Shown: one piece after another, positions 1-8,560 of the stretch
Layout: every line of letters begins with the position of its first letter
Position numbering within the stretch: position 1 is the stretch's first letter
Assembly: GCA_016868575.1 (NCBI GenBank)
Contig: VGGL01000019.1
Span: forward strand, 1-35,716
From: Bacteroidota bacterium
Lineage (GTDB): Bacteria; Bacteroidota; Bacteroidia; Bacteroidales; FEN-979
Reading direction: 5' to 3'
Length of the DNA: 35,716 nucleotides
Translations under genes and position numbers: made by a program
The notes under the pieces: generated by a model
Told to the model about the DNA's origin: nothing
What the model saw: only the letters and a program-made list of their open reading frames with translations
The model's database searches: none

Positions 1-150
1 TCTACGACCTTTTCTAATACCCCAGCGGCGCCGTCATTGCGAGGAGCGCAGCGACGAAGCAACCTTTATTTATTACGATCGACATCATAACGAGGAGCGC
101 AGCGACGAAGCAACTTCATTGCGAGTCCCGAGAAATCGGGACGAAGCAAC
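1..150. repeat. Intergenic repeat block (CATTGCGAGGAGCGCAGCGACGAAGCAAC family), left copy of a long direct repeat
   Basis: Positions 1-~125 read identically to 1778-~1902; contains gaggagcgcagcgacgaagcaac twice and gcgagtcccgagaaatcgggacgaagcaac. Confidence 0.9.
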
Positions 151-152
151 CC

Positions 153-446
153 CTATAAATCCTCAAACAAATCCCTCCACATCTTGTTCTTACCTTCGAT
201 CAATGCAATCTTTTTCCTTCGGGGACCAGCTTTGATCTGCTTCTCCCGGTAAATGGCATCTTTGATCGAATCGAAAATCTCGTAATAAACAAGCTTGTCA
301 ACATTGTACTGACTGGTAAACCCACTGTTCCTTTTTCCTTTATGCTCTAATACACGACGCTTCAGGTTGTTGGTAACACCGGTGTAAAGAACATGATTGC
401 TTCGGTTGGTAAGGATGTACATGTAAAACTGCCCTAATCTTTTCAT
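153..446 (-). CDS. GIY-YIG nuclease family protein (small, UvrC/YhbQ-like domain)
   Basis: 97 aa; YMYILTNRSNHVLYTGVTNNLKRRVLEHK and YREKQIKAGPRRKKIALIE are typical of short GIY-YIG proteins. Confidence 0.9.
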   Translation of the reverse strand: MKRLGQFYMYILTNRSNHVLYTGVTNNLKRRVLEHKGKRNSGFTSQYNVDKLVYYEIFDSIKDAIYREKQIKAGPRRKKIALIEGKNKMWRDLFEDL

Positions 447-557
447 TCTTCCGATCTTTACAGCTTAATCGGAAAATCTTCAAAAGGTTATGCAAATAGT
501 CATCAAAAGAATGAACACTTTACTATCTTTACAACTGTAAAAAGATCTTTCCAATTA

Positions 558-1688
558 ATGATCAGATATTTCATTCAAAAGCCATTATTCCTGATCCTGA
601 TTATTCTGACGGGAATCCAGGTATTTTCCCAACATCATGAATACCGATACTCCTTCTTCACAGCCGGTCATACCTACGGAAGCCCATCGAATGTTCAGTT
701 TGGACTTCATCAGCCGTTTGTGGAGCAGATCCCTTTCCTAAACGCTTACCCAGGAATGGGATTGGCCTTTCTTACTGGCGATGTGGTTGCTGTATCCAAT
801 GCCCAGTATTGGGATTCGGCCCAGGTGAATATCGACAGCATGAATATGCCCGTCTATATTGCTGCCGGAAACCATGATATGGGTGATGAGTTTCTCCTGC
901 GTTTCGGTCCGTACTATTCCTGTTTTAAGCACGATAGTGACCTTTTTGTCATTCTTACCCCAGGTCTTGATAACTGGAATATTACCGGGTCCCAGAAAGA
1001 ATTCCTTGTTTCAACACTCGACAGTTTTGCCCCACAATCAAGGTACGTGTTCATCATGCTTCATGAACTGATCTGGTGGAGCCCCGACAGCATCTTCAGG
1101 AATGTCACGATCAACTATATCGGTCACTACCCTGGAAGTACAAATTTCTGGAACGAAATAGAGCCCATTCTGAATGCATTGCCCAACAAGGTGGTGATGT
1201 ATGCCGGTGACCTTGGATGTACTGATTTTGTCTCTCCTTTCATGTATTATGCATACGACAATATTACCCTGATTGCAAGCGGCATGGGAGGTGGTGTCAG
1301 GGATAACATCATCATCACAGATGTATGTATTGATACCCTTATTTTCGACTTGTACGCATTGAATGGGGATGATCCGGACAAGCTTGGAGAACTGACCGAT
1401 TTCAGCTTGTTTCCACCTGGATTCCAGGATTTTGCGGAGGATGACCTGCTTATCTTCCCAAACCCCGTAAGAGGGGTCGTTAACCTGCAAATTCCGGATG
1501 AACTCAAGGGAGATAAAGATCTGGTATTATCTATTCATGATATGATGGGAAAGTTCGTTCAAAAGGAGAAAGTTGAAAATGTCCATGGAATCCTTCGAAT
1601 TGATATCCAGGCGCAAGCCAAGGGACTATACCACGTCGCGTTGAGCAACGGCCGGAAAGTGTATTCGGGGAAGATTGTGTTTGAATAG
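558..1688 (+). CDS. Secreted metallophosphoesterase-like protein with T9SS type A sorting domain
   Basis: N-terminal signal-like segment; AAGNHDMGDE, MLHELIWW and YAGDLG motifs of calcineurin-like phosphoesterases; C-terminal FPNPVRGVVNLQIP...GLYHVALSNGRKVYSGKIVFE. Confidence 0.8.
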   Translation: MIRYFIQKPLFLILIILTGIQVFSQHHEYRYSFFTAGHTYGSPSNVQFGLHQPFVEQIPFLNAYPGMGLAFLTGDVVAVSNAQYWDSAQVNIDSMNMPVYIAAGNHDMGDEFLLRFGPYYSCFKHDSDLFVILTPGLDNWNITGSQKEFLVSTLDSFAPQSRYVFIMLHELIWWSPDSIFRNVTINYIGHYPGSTNFWNEIEPILNALPNKVVMYAGDLGCTDFVSPFMYYAYDNITLIASGMGGGVRDNIIITDVCIDTLIFDLYALNGDDPDKLGELTDFSLFPPGFQDFAEDDLLIFPNPVRGVVNLQIPDELKGDKDLVLSIHDMMGKFVQKEKVENVHGILRIDIQAQAKGLYHVALSNGRKVYSGKIVFE

Positions 1689-1747
1689 GTTGCTTCGTCC
1701 CGCTTTCGCGGGACTCGCAATGACGGCGCGAGCGCAGAAAAAATAGT

Positions 1748-1786
1748 GGTCGTAGAGCGGCGGGCTTCGCCCGCCGCTCTACGACC
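1748..1786. repeat. Perfect 18-bp-stem hairpin (GGTCGTAGAGCGGCGGGC-TTC-GCCCGCCGCTCTACGACC) followed by TTTT
   Basis: Direct reading; the right arm is also the first bases of the window. Confidence 0.9.
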
Positions 1787-2085
1787 TTTTCTAATACCCC
1801 AGCGGCGCCGTCATTGCGAGGAGCGCAGCGACGAAGCAACCTTTATTTATTACGATCGACATCATAACGAGGAGCGCAGCGACGAAGCAACTTCATTGCG
1901 AGTCGCGAGCAATCGGGACGAAGCAACCTTTATTCCCCATCATCGAACTCAGCGACGAAGCAACTTCATTGCGAGTCCCGAGAAATCGGGACGAAGCAAC
2001 CTTTATTCCCCATCATCGAACTCAGCGACGAAGCAACTTCATTGCGAGTCCCGAGCAATCGGGACGAAGCAACCTTTATAGTAAC
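1778..2085. repeat. Repeat block: right copy of the long direct repeat plus a ~73-bp tandem array
   Basis: cattgcgagtc[c/g]cgag[a/c]aatcgggacgaagcaacctttat starts at 1894, 1967 and 2040 (73-bp spacing). Confidence 0.9.
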
Positions 2086-2140
2086 GACCAACCCCATCAA
2101 CAGTATGCACATTGTCGCCAAAACACCTATTTTTGCAGGC

Positions 2141-2812
2141 ATGAGAATATCGCGAAAAGAACGGTTTGCCCGCCTGATCGAATATTTCAGCGAGCACATG
2201 CCGCAGGCCGAAACAGAACTAATGCATACCGACCCCTACCAGCTCATTGTTGCCGTGATCCTCTCTGCCCAGTGTACCGACAAACGGGTGAATATGATCA
2301 CTCCGGCACTCTATCAGCGCTTTCCGGATGTTTCATCGCTGGCCGCCGCTTCTCATGAAGATGTTTTTAAACTGATCAAAAGCTGCAGCTATCCCAACAA
2401 CAAAACCAAACACCTGATCGCGATGGCTCAGATGGTGGTTCGGGATTTCAATGGCATCGTACCCTCTTCCCGGGAAGATCTTCAAAAACTCCCTGGTGTG
2501 GGCCGGAAAACAGCCAATGTGGTGGCTTCTGTGGCTTTCAGTAAACCTGCCATGGCCGTCGATACCCATGTTTTCCGGGTGGCTGCCCGCATAGGATTGA
2601 CGTGGAAAGCAAAGAACCCCCTGCAAGCCGAACTGCAATTGGTGCAGCATATTCCGGAGCGTAGGATCAACATTGCACACCACTGGCTGATTCTTCATGG
2701 TAGGTATATTTGTACTGCCCGAAAGCCAAAGTGTGACCAATGTGGCATCCGGGATTATTGCAAGTATTTTCAAAAAACTGTTAGTAAGTCGTCGGGTTTG
2801 ACCGGAAAATGA
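2141..2812 (+). CDS. nth: Endonuclease III (DNA glycosylase/AP lyase)
   Basis: HhH motif LPGVGRKTANVV, DTHVFRVAARIGL, C-terminal 4Fe-4S C-x6-C-x2-C-x5-C (CTARKPKCDQCGIRDYC). Start placed at MRISRKERF because the ORF 5' extension is repeat-encoded. Confidence 0.95.
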   Translation: MRISRKERFARLIEYFSEHMPQAETELMHTDPYQLIVAVILSAQCTDKRVNMITPALYQRFPDVSSLAAASHEDVFKLIKSCSYPNNKTKHLIAMAQMVVRDFNGIVPSSREDLQKLPGVGRKTANVVASVAFSKPAMAVDTHVFRVAARIGLTWKAKNPLQAELQLVQHIPERRINIAHHWLILHGRYICTARKPKCDQCGIRDYCKYFQKTVSKSSGLTGK

Positions 2813-2857
2813 TCCCGGGGAATTGATAATTTTGCCTTTTCATCATTGCCAAATAGC

Positions 2858-3322
2858 ATGACATTTCTGAAGGTAGGATCCAAGGCGCCGGATTTCACGG
2901 CGAAAGATCATCAGGGTAAAGATATATCCCTGAAATCTCTCCGGGGGCAAAAAGTGATCCTTTATTTTTATCCGAAAGATGATACTCCCGGGTGTACTGC
3001 CGAAGCCTGTAATTTGCGTGATAACTTCGATGAATTGCGGGCTTCAGGATATGTTGTGGTTGGTGTTAGTGCCGACGATGAAACAGCTCATCAAAAATTT
3101 GTTGCAAAAAACAGATTACCTTTTGCCCTGATTTCGGATAAAGAGAAAAATATCATCAAAAAGTATGGCGCTTGGGGAACCAAAAAATTGTATGGCCGGG
3201 AGTACGAAGGAATTCTTCGCATCACCTATGTGATCTCTGAAGAAGGGACAATCAGCGATGTGATCACGGCGATGAAGACGAAGGATCATGCCAGGCAGAT
3301 TCTCGGGGAGCCAGGTAAATAA
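2858..3322 (+). CDS. bcp: Thioredoxin-dependent peroxiredoxin, BCP/PrxQ type
   Basis: VGSKAPDFTAKDHQGKDISL...YFYPKDDTPGCTAEACNLRD; ATG at 2858 preferred over TTG at 2846. Confidence 0.93.
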   Translation: MTFLKVGSKAPDFTAKDHQGKDISLKSLRGQKVILYFYPKDDTPGCTAEACNLRDNFDELRASGYVVVGVSADDETAHQKFVAKNRLPFALISDKEKNIIKKYGAWGTKKLYGREYEGILRITYVISEEGTISDVITAMKTKDHARQILGEPGK

Positions 3323-3343
3323 TCAAGAAAAACATCAACCATT

Positions 3344-4345
3344 ATGGAAACAAACAAGGAAAAACTGAAAGCATTACAGCTGACGATGGAGAAGATCGAA
3401 AAGTCTTATGGCCGTGGATCGATCATGCGGTTGGGCGATTCAGCTGTGGAGAGTGTCGAATGTATCTCAACGGGCTCTATCGGGCTCGATATGGCGCTGG
3501 GTATTGGCGGACTGCCCAAGGGCAGGGTCACAGAAATCTATGGACCTGAATCTTCGGGGAAGACAACCCTGGCATTGCATGCCATCGCCGAATCACAGAA
3601 AAAAGGAGGCATTGCTGCTTTTATTGATGCGGAACATGCCTTTGACCGCTTTTATGCACAAAAACTGGGGGTTGACATCGAGAATCTCCTCATTTCACAG
3701 CCCGATAACGGGGAACAGGCGCTGGAAATCGCTGATAACCTCATCCGTTCTGGCGCCATCGACATCATTGTAATCGATAGCGTGGCGGCTCTGACCCCAA
3801 AAAGTGAGATCGAAGGTGAAATGGGCGATTCAAAGATGGGATTGCAAGCACGGTTAATGTCGCAGGCTTTGCGGAAACTTACGGCAACCATTAGCAAAAC
3901 GAGCACCTGCTGCATCTTCATCAACCAGCTCCGTGAAAAGATCGGGGTCATGTTTGGAAATCCTGAAACTACCACCGGCGGGAATGCCCTGAAATTTTAT
4001 GCTTCCATCAGGCTGGATATCCGGAAAGTCACCCAGTTGAAAGATGCAGAAGAGGCTTACGGAAACAGGGTTCGCGTGAAAGTTGTCAAGAATAAAGTGG
4101 CTCCTCCCTTTAAAAAAGCTGAATTCGATATCATTTTCGGAGAGGGTATATCGCGGCAATTTGAAATACTGGATTTAGCTACAGAGTTGAATATCATCAA
4201 GAAGAGCGGATCATGGTTCAGCTATGGCGAGACCAGGCTGGGGCAGGGAAGAGATGCCGTAAAGAAGTTGCTGGTCGACAACGCGGAACTGGCCGATGAG
4301 TTGGAGTCGAAAATCCGTGAGACGTTTATCAGCAAAAGCGAATAG
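3344..4345 (+). CDS. recA: Recombinase RecA
   Basis: [42 protein letters not shown]; full length 333 aa. Confidence 0.99.
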   Translation: METNKEKLKALQLTMEKIEKSYGRGSIMRLGDSAVESVECISTGSIGLDMALGIGGLPKGRVTEIYGPESSGKTTLALHAIAESQKKGGIAAFIDAEHAFDRFYAQKLGVDIENLLISQPDNGEQALEIADNLIRSGAIDIIVIDSVAALTPKSEIEGEMGDSKMGLQARLMSQALRKLTATISKTSTCCIFINQLREKIGVMFGNPETTTGGNALKFYASIRLDIRKVTQLKDAEEAYGNRVRVKVVKNKVAPPFKKAEFDIIFGEGISRQFEILDLATELNIIKKSGSWFSYGETRLGQGRDAVKKLLVDNAELADELESKIRETFISKSE

Positions 4346-5389
4346 ATGATACGCTTTGGGATACCAAGTTTCCGAATCTTCTTGATCCTTGCTGTTATCC
4401 TTCCTGCTCTCTCGCTGAGCCCTTCGTGCGATCCTGATCAGAAGGAAAAGACAGCACAGGATAGTACAGCGTCACGGCTTCAATTCCTGAATGATAAAAT
4501 CGCCAAGGATTCCTCCAATGCTGACCTCTACAGGGAAAGAGCGGAGCTCTATTACGAAGCACGTGACCTCGACCTGGCGCTGACGGATATCAGCAAATCA
4601 CTGAGGTTGTACCCTTCAAATGTTCCCTCTCTCATTGTCCTTGCAGACATCTACCTCCTTTCCGGGAAGCCAGATAACTCGATAGAAGCCTTGAGAAAAG
4701 CAATGGCGCTGGAGCCCGGAAATGCAGAGGCCACACTAAAGCTTGCCAAACTCTATCTGATCCTGAAAGACTATCCTCAAACTTTTGAAATCATCAATGG
4801 CGCTATCAAACAGGATAAGATAAACCCTGAAGCATATTATATCAGAGGTATAGCTCTTCTTGAAACAGGAGATACAATCCGTGCCGTGAAGGATCTGCAA
4901 ACCACGGTTAGTCAGGATCAGGATCATTATAACGCCCTCATCGAACTGGGGGATCTCTATGCTATAAAGAAAGACCCGGTGGCTGCTGACTATTTCAGAA
5001 GTGCCACAAAGGTCCGGCCTGATCGCCCTGAGCCCTACTATATGCTGGGGATGTTTTACCAGGAAACCGAAAAATTCGATGAAGCTATTCAGGTTTACAA
5101 GCAGATAATCAGCATTGATAAGGGTTTTAAGAATGCATACTACAATACCGGATATATCAACCTGGTGTACAAAAGGGATTTTCCGGAAGCTATCCGCCAA
5201 TTCAGTGAAGCCATCCAGATTGACTCTACCTATGCTGAAGCCTATTACAACAGGGGATATGCGTATGAACTCTCAGGCCAGATGGCGCAAGCACGAAAGG
5301 ATTACCAACACACCCTGAAGATTGCAGTAAACTATCCCCTGGCGATCGAAGGCCTGAACAGGCTGGATAAAGCAGGGATCAGCAAATAA
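4346..5389 (+). CDS. TPR-repeat protein, probable lipoprotein/exported
   Basis: Multiple TPR units (e.g. AYYNTGYINLVYKRDFPEAIRQFSEAIQIDSTYAEAYYNRGYAYELSGQ); N-terminal hydrophobic segment ending LSPSC. Confidence 0.88.
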   Translation: MIRFGIPSFRIFLILAVILPALSLSPSCDPDQKEKTAQDSTASRLQFLNDKIAKDSSNADLYRERAELYYEARDLDLALTDISKSLRLYPSNVPSLIVLADIYLLSGKPDNSIEALRKAMALEPGNAEATLKLAKLYLILKDYPQTFEIINGAIKQDKINPEAYYIRGIALLETGDTIRAVKDLQTTVSQDQDHYNALIELGDLYAIKKDPVAADYFRSATKVRPDRPEPYYMLGMFYQETEKFDEAIQVYKQIISIDKGFKNAYYNTGYINLVYKRDFPEAIRQFSEAIQIDSTYAEAYYNRGYAYELSGQMAQARKDYQHTLKIAVNYPLAIEGLNRLDKAGISK

Positions 5390-5726
5390 TGATTTCTGAA
5401 TGATCTTTTAACGCTGACTCCAGCAGATGAATGGATTGCAGGAAAGCTGCGTACTCCTGATTCAACTTGGCCACATCTCTGTTACTGATCGCATCCTCCA
5501 TCCGAAAAAAGCATTCGTTCAAAGTCGGATCAAAAAAGAAAGAAGCGCTTCCTTTTAACTGATGTATCTCCTTTTTTATTCCCTGCCAGTTAACATCGGT
5601 ATGCGCTTCATGGATGTGCTGCAATCTTCCGGGAAGTTGTGAGAGAAAATCACCGATGATCTCTTTCACCACATCCTTTGGAAAGGCGCTATAATAGTCG
5701 TTGAATTGTTGCCAGTCGATCATCAC
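5379..5726 (-). CDS. Hpt (histidine phosphotransfer) domain protein
   Basis: EIHQLKGSASFFFDPTLNECFFRMEDA is Hpt-like (HxLKGSA); 115 aa single domain. Confidence 0.75.
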   Translation of the reverse strand: MMIDWQQFNDYYSAFPKDVVKEIIGDFLSQLPGRLQHIHEAHTDVNWQGIKKEIHQLKGSASFFFDPTLNECFFRMEDAISNRDVAKLNQEYAAFLQSIHLLESALKDHSEIIIC

Positions 5727-5752
5727 AGTAGTTTTTTGACCATCTGCTGTTG

Positions 5753-5908
5753 CTACACTTTTTCTTTGAGCGAAGCGATCGCACAGCCGTTACATCCATC
5801 CGTACAACCTGACGGTTGACGGAATTGCTTTCTCATTTCCGTAAAGATATAAAATACGGCGGTGATTACTGCGGAAGAAACAATCAAATAGGTTATGAAG
5901 AGTTGCAT
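5753..5908 (-). CDS. FeoB-associated Cys-rich small membrane protein
   Basis: 51-aa ORF absent from the supplied track: MQLFITYLIVSSAVITAVFYIFTEMRKQFRQPSGCTDGCNGCAIASLKEKV; TM helix plus C-x3-C-x2-C, directly downstream of feoB. Confidence 0.85.
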   Translation of the reverse strand: MQLFITYLIVSSAVITAVFYIFTEMRKQFRQPSGCTDGCNGCAIASLKEKV

Positions 5909-5918
5909 GTTTCAGATA

Positions 5919-8447
5919 TTAGGTATGATTAAATAAAGAACCAACCTGGAAAACCAGCAGCGCCAGCAACCAGGCCAGGAAGGTGGTATAAAAAACTAAA
6001 AACAACGCCCATTTCCAGCTTCCTGATTCCCGTTTAACTGCAGCAATAACGGCCACACAGGGGAAATAGATCAGAATGAAGATCAAAAAAGCCAGAGAAG
6101 CCAAAGGGGTGAACAAAGACTGTCCCTTTTTACAACCATTGGCATAAGTTGCATGGCGGAGTGTTTCCCCGAGGGCGGTCTGATCTTCCGAGTCGGCGGG
6201 ATTAAACAACACCCCCATGGTACTGACAATGATCTCTTTGGCTGCTGCGCCGGTGACCAGACTGATACCCATGCGCCAGTCAAATCCAAGTGGTGTAATG
6301 ACTGGTTCAATGAACCTTCCAATGTAGCCTATGTAGGAATTGGATAATTTTTCATGGTACTTTTCATGAGCAATTCTTTTCAGGTCATGTTCTTTCTCGG
6401 CGATCAGCTTTTCTTTTTCAGGAGATGCGGGAGAGATCTTGGCTATCCGGTTGTCGTAGTCCGTGGTGACGGCTGTCATCCTTACATCCCACTTGTTCAT
6501 GGATTCTTTTTGCAAGGGGAAATACCCAAGCGCCCAGATGATGATCACGGCGATCAGGATGATTCCGCCCATCTTTCTAAGGTACTGTGCTCCTTTTTCC
6601 CACATGTGAAGCAAGGTTGATCTCATGGTAGGCAAGCGGTAGGGGGGGAGTTCCATGACAAACGGCGCCTCTTTCTCCCGGAACAGAAACCGCCTGAAAA
6701 GGAGTGAGGTCAACACAGCCAGCAAGATGCCGGTCATGTAGATCAGGAATATTACATTCCCTGCATGATGCGGAAAAAGCGCACCGGCGACCAGGATATA
6801 TACAGGTAACCTGGCGCTGCAGGACATAAAAGGGAGGATAAGCATGGTCAGCAGGCGTTCATTCCTGTTTCGCAGGGTCCGGGTAGCCATGATGGCCGGG
6901 ACATTGCATCCGAAGCCCATGATGAGGGGGATAAAGGATTTGCCATGCAGACCGATCCGGTGCATGAGCCGATCCATGATGAAGGCAGCCCTGGCCATAT
7001 AGCCAGTGTCTTCCATGATAGAGATAAAAAAGAAGAGGATCAGGATATTGGGCAGGAAAACGATGACGCTTCCAACCCCTTTGATGATTCCATCCACGAG
7101 CAGGTCTTTCAGTGGCCCCGCATCCATCCAATGACTCACGAGGTTGCCGGCCTGTGCAAACAACCATTCAATACCCTGCTGCGGATACTCTCCAAAGGTG
7201 AAGGTGGCCTGGAACATGATCCACAGAAAGGCAATAAAGATCGGAAATCCAAGGATCTTATGCGTTAAAAAGGTATCAACAACTTCGGTTTCATTCCGCA
7301 TCTTGCGGCTCTGGAGGTTTGGCTCCAGCGTTTCCCTCAGGGCCCCGGCAATGAATCCATACTTGACCCCGGTGATCAATTCCTGGCTTTCTTCCTTGAA
7401 GGTTTCTTCCAGTCTGCCAATCTCACTCCAAGCCGTATCGGCAACCTCTTCAACATGTTTTGAATCGCCCAACTCTTCCTTGATCTCCCTGTCTTTTTCC
7501 AGGAGTTTGATGGCGAAATACCTCGAAGAAACCGTATCGGTGATCGATTGATCCTGCCATATCTTATCCTGTATCCGCCGGATCGACTTCTCGATCTCAT
7601 CCCCATGATGAATATGGATATGCCGGAGGGTTGGATCGTTATCCTCGAAAACATCGATCACTTTTTCAAACAATGCCTTAAGTCCGACGCCTTTGGATCC
7701 GATTGTTGGAACCACAGGGATACCCATCAGTTTTCCAAGCATCAGATAATCCAGTTTGTCTCCACGGGCTTCCAATTCATCGAACATATTCAGGGCCACC
7801 ACCACTTTCATGTCCATATCGATCAACTGGCTCGTGAGGTAGAAGTTACGCTCCAGGTTGGATGCATCGACAACATTGATGATCACATCCGGTGTTGTTT
7901 TGAGCAGGTGGCGCCGGACGAAGATCTCTTCGGGTGTATACGCTGAGAGAGAGTAAGTTCCCGGAAGATCGGTAAGGTGAAAATGATATCCATGCAGAGA
8001 GAACCTGGCTTCTTTCATATCGACCGTCACGCCGCCGTAATTTCCTACATGTTCGCGTGATCTGGATGCGGAATTGAAAATGGTCGTTTTTCCACAGTTC
8101 GGATTTCCTACGAGGGCCACTTCGATGATTTTCCCTTTCTTTGAAATAGCCCTTCTGACGATTTCATCAGTGATCAGCGTATGTGGACTTGTCTCAGGAG
8201 ATGTTTCTGTCGTGATCTCATCCGGCCGTACCACTTCGATCAGGGCGCTCTCGGTCCTCCGAAGGGAGACGTTGTAGTCCATGATTTTGTACTCGATGGG
8301 ATCCTGCAAGGGTGCTGCCTTGATTACCCGTATGGGACGTCCTTTGACAAAGCCCATCTCTGACAAGCGGCGACGGAAAGCGCCACGCCCCCGAACCTTG
8401 ACGATGATCCCGGTCTCTCCTTGTCTGAGCCCCAGAAGGGTTCCCAT
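5919..8447 (-). CDS. feoB: Ferrous iron transporter, FeoA-FeoB fusion
   Basis: N-terminal FeoA-like SH3 domain (GLRQGETGIIVKVRGRGAFRRRLSEMGFVKG), then G1 GNPNCGKTTIFN, DLPGTYSLSAYTPEE and FeoB membrane domain. Confidence 0.97.
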   Translation of the reverse strand: MGTLLGLRQGETGIIVKVRGRGAFRRRLSEMGFVKGRPIRVIKAAPLQDPIEYKIMDYNVSLRRTESALIEVVRPDEITTETSPETSPHTLITDEIVRRAISKKGKIIEVALVGNPNCGKTTIFNSASRSREHVGNYGGVTVDMKEARFSLHGYHFHLTDLPGTYSLSAYTPEEIFVRRHLLKTTPDVIINVVDASNLERNFYLTSQLIDMDMKVVVALNMFDELEARGDKLDYLMLGKLMGIPVVPTIGSKGVGLKALFEKVIDVFEDNDPTLRHIHIHHGDEIEKSIRRIQDKIWQDQSITDTVSSRYFAIKLLEKDREIKEELGDSKHVEEVADTAWSEIGRLEETFKEESQELITGVKYGFIAGALRETLEPNLQSRKMRNETEVVDTFLTHKILGFPIFIAFLWIMFQATFTFGEYPQQGIEWLFAQAGNLVSHWMDAGPLKDLLVDGIIKGVGSVIVFLPNILILFFFISIMEDTGYMARAAFIMDRLMHRIGLHGKSFIPLIMGFGCNVPAIMATRTLRNRNERLLTMLILPFMSCSARLPVYILVAGALFPHHAGNVIFLIYMTGILLAVLTSLLFRRFLFREKEAPFVMELPPYRLPTMRSTLLHMWEKGAQYLRKMGGIILIAVIIIWALGYFPLQKESMNKWDVRMTAVTTDYDNRIAKISPASPEKEKLIAEKEHDLKRIAHEKYHEKLSNSYIGYIGRFIEPVITPLGFDWRMGISLVTGAAAKEIIVSTMGVLFNPADSEDQTALGETLRHATYANGCKKGQSLFTPLASLAFLIFILIYFPCVAVIAAVKRESGSWKWALFLVFYTTFLAWLLALLVFQVGSLFNHT

Positions 8448-8475
8448 GTTAATCTGGATTAAATAAAAATTATTG

Positions 8476-8483
8476 CAAAAATA
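8476..8483 (-). promoter_or_regulatory. Bacteroidota-type -7 box (TATTTTTG) upstream of feoAB
   Basis: Reverse complement caaaaata matches TAnnTTTG, 28 bp upstream of the start. Confidence 0.4.
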
Positions 8484-8560
8484 TAGAAATATTTGATATC
8501 CAACCCTGTGATCAAGTAAATAATAAACACCAGGTTGAAGGAAAACGAAAAGCTGAGATG

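Noticed and set aside
1894-2085. CRISPR-like array (regular 73-bp spacing)
   Set aside because: Whole units including the would-be spacers are repeated, the interior is palindromic dispersed repeat, and no cas genes are present.
1746-2358. ORFs 1746-2081, 1966-2199 and 1969-2358 as real proteins
   Set aside because: They are translations of intergenic repeats (CEERSDEAT, ERRASPAALRP peptides) or out-of-frame overlap with nth.
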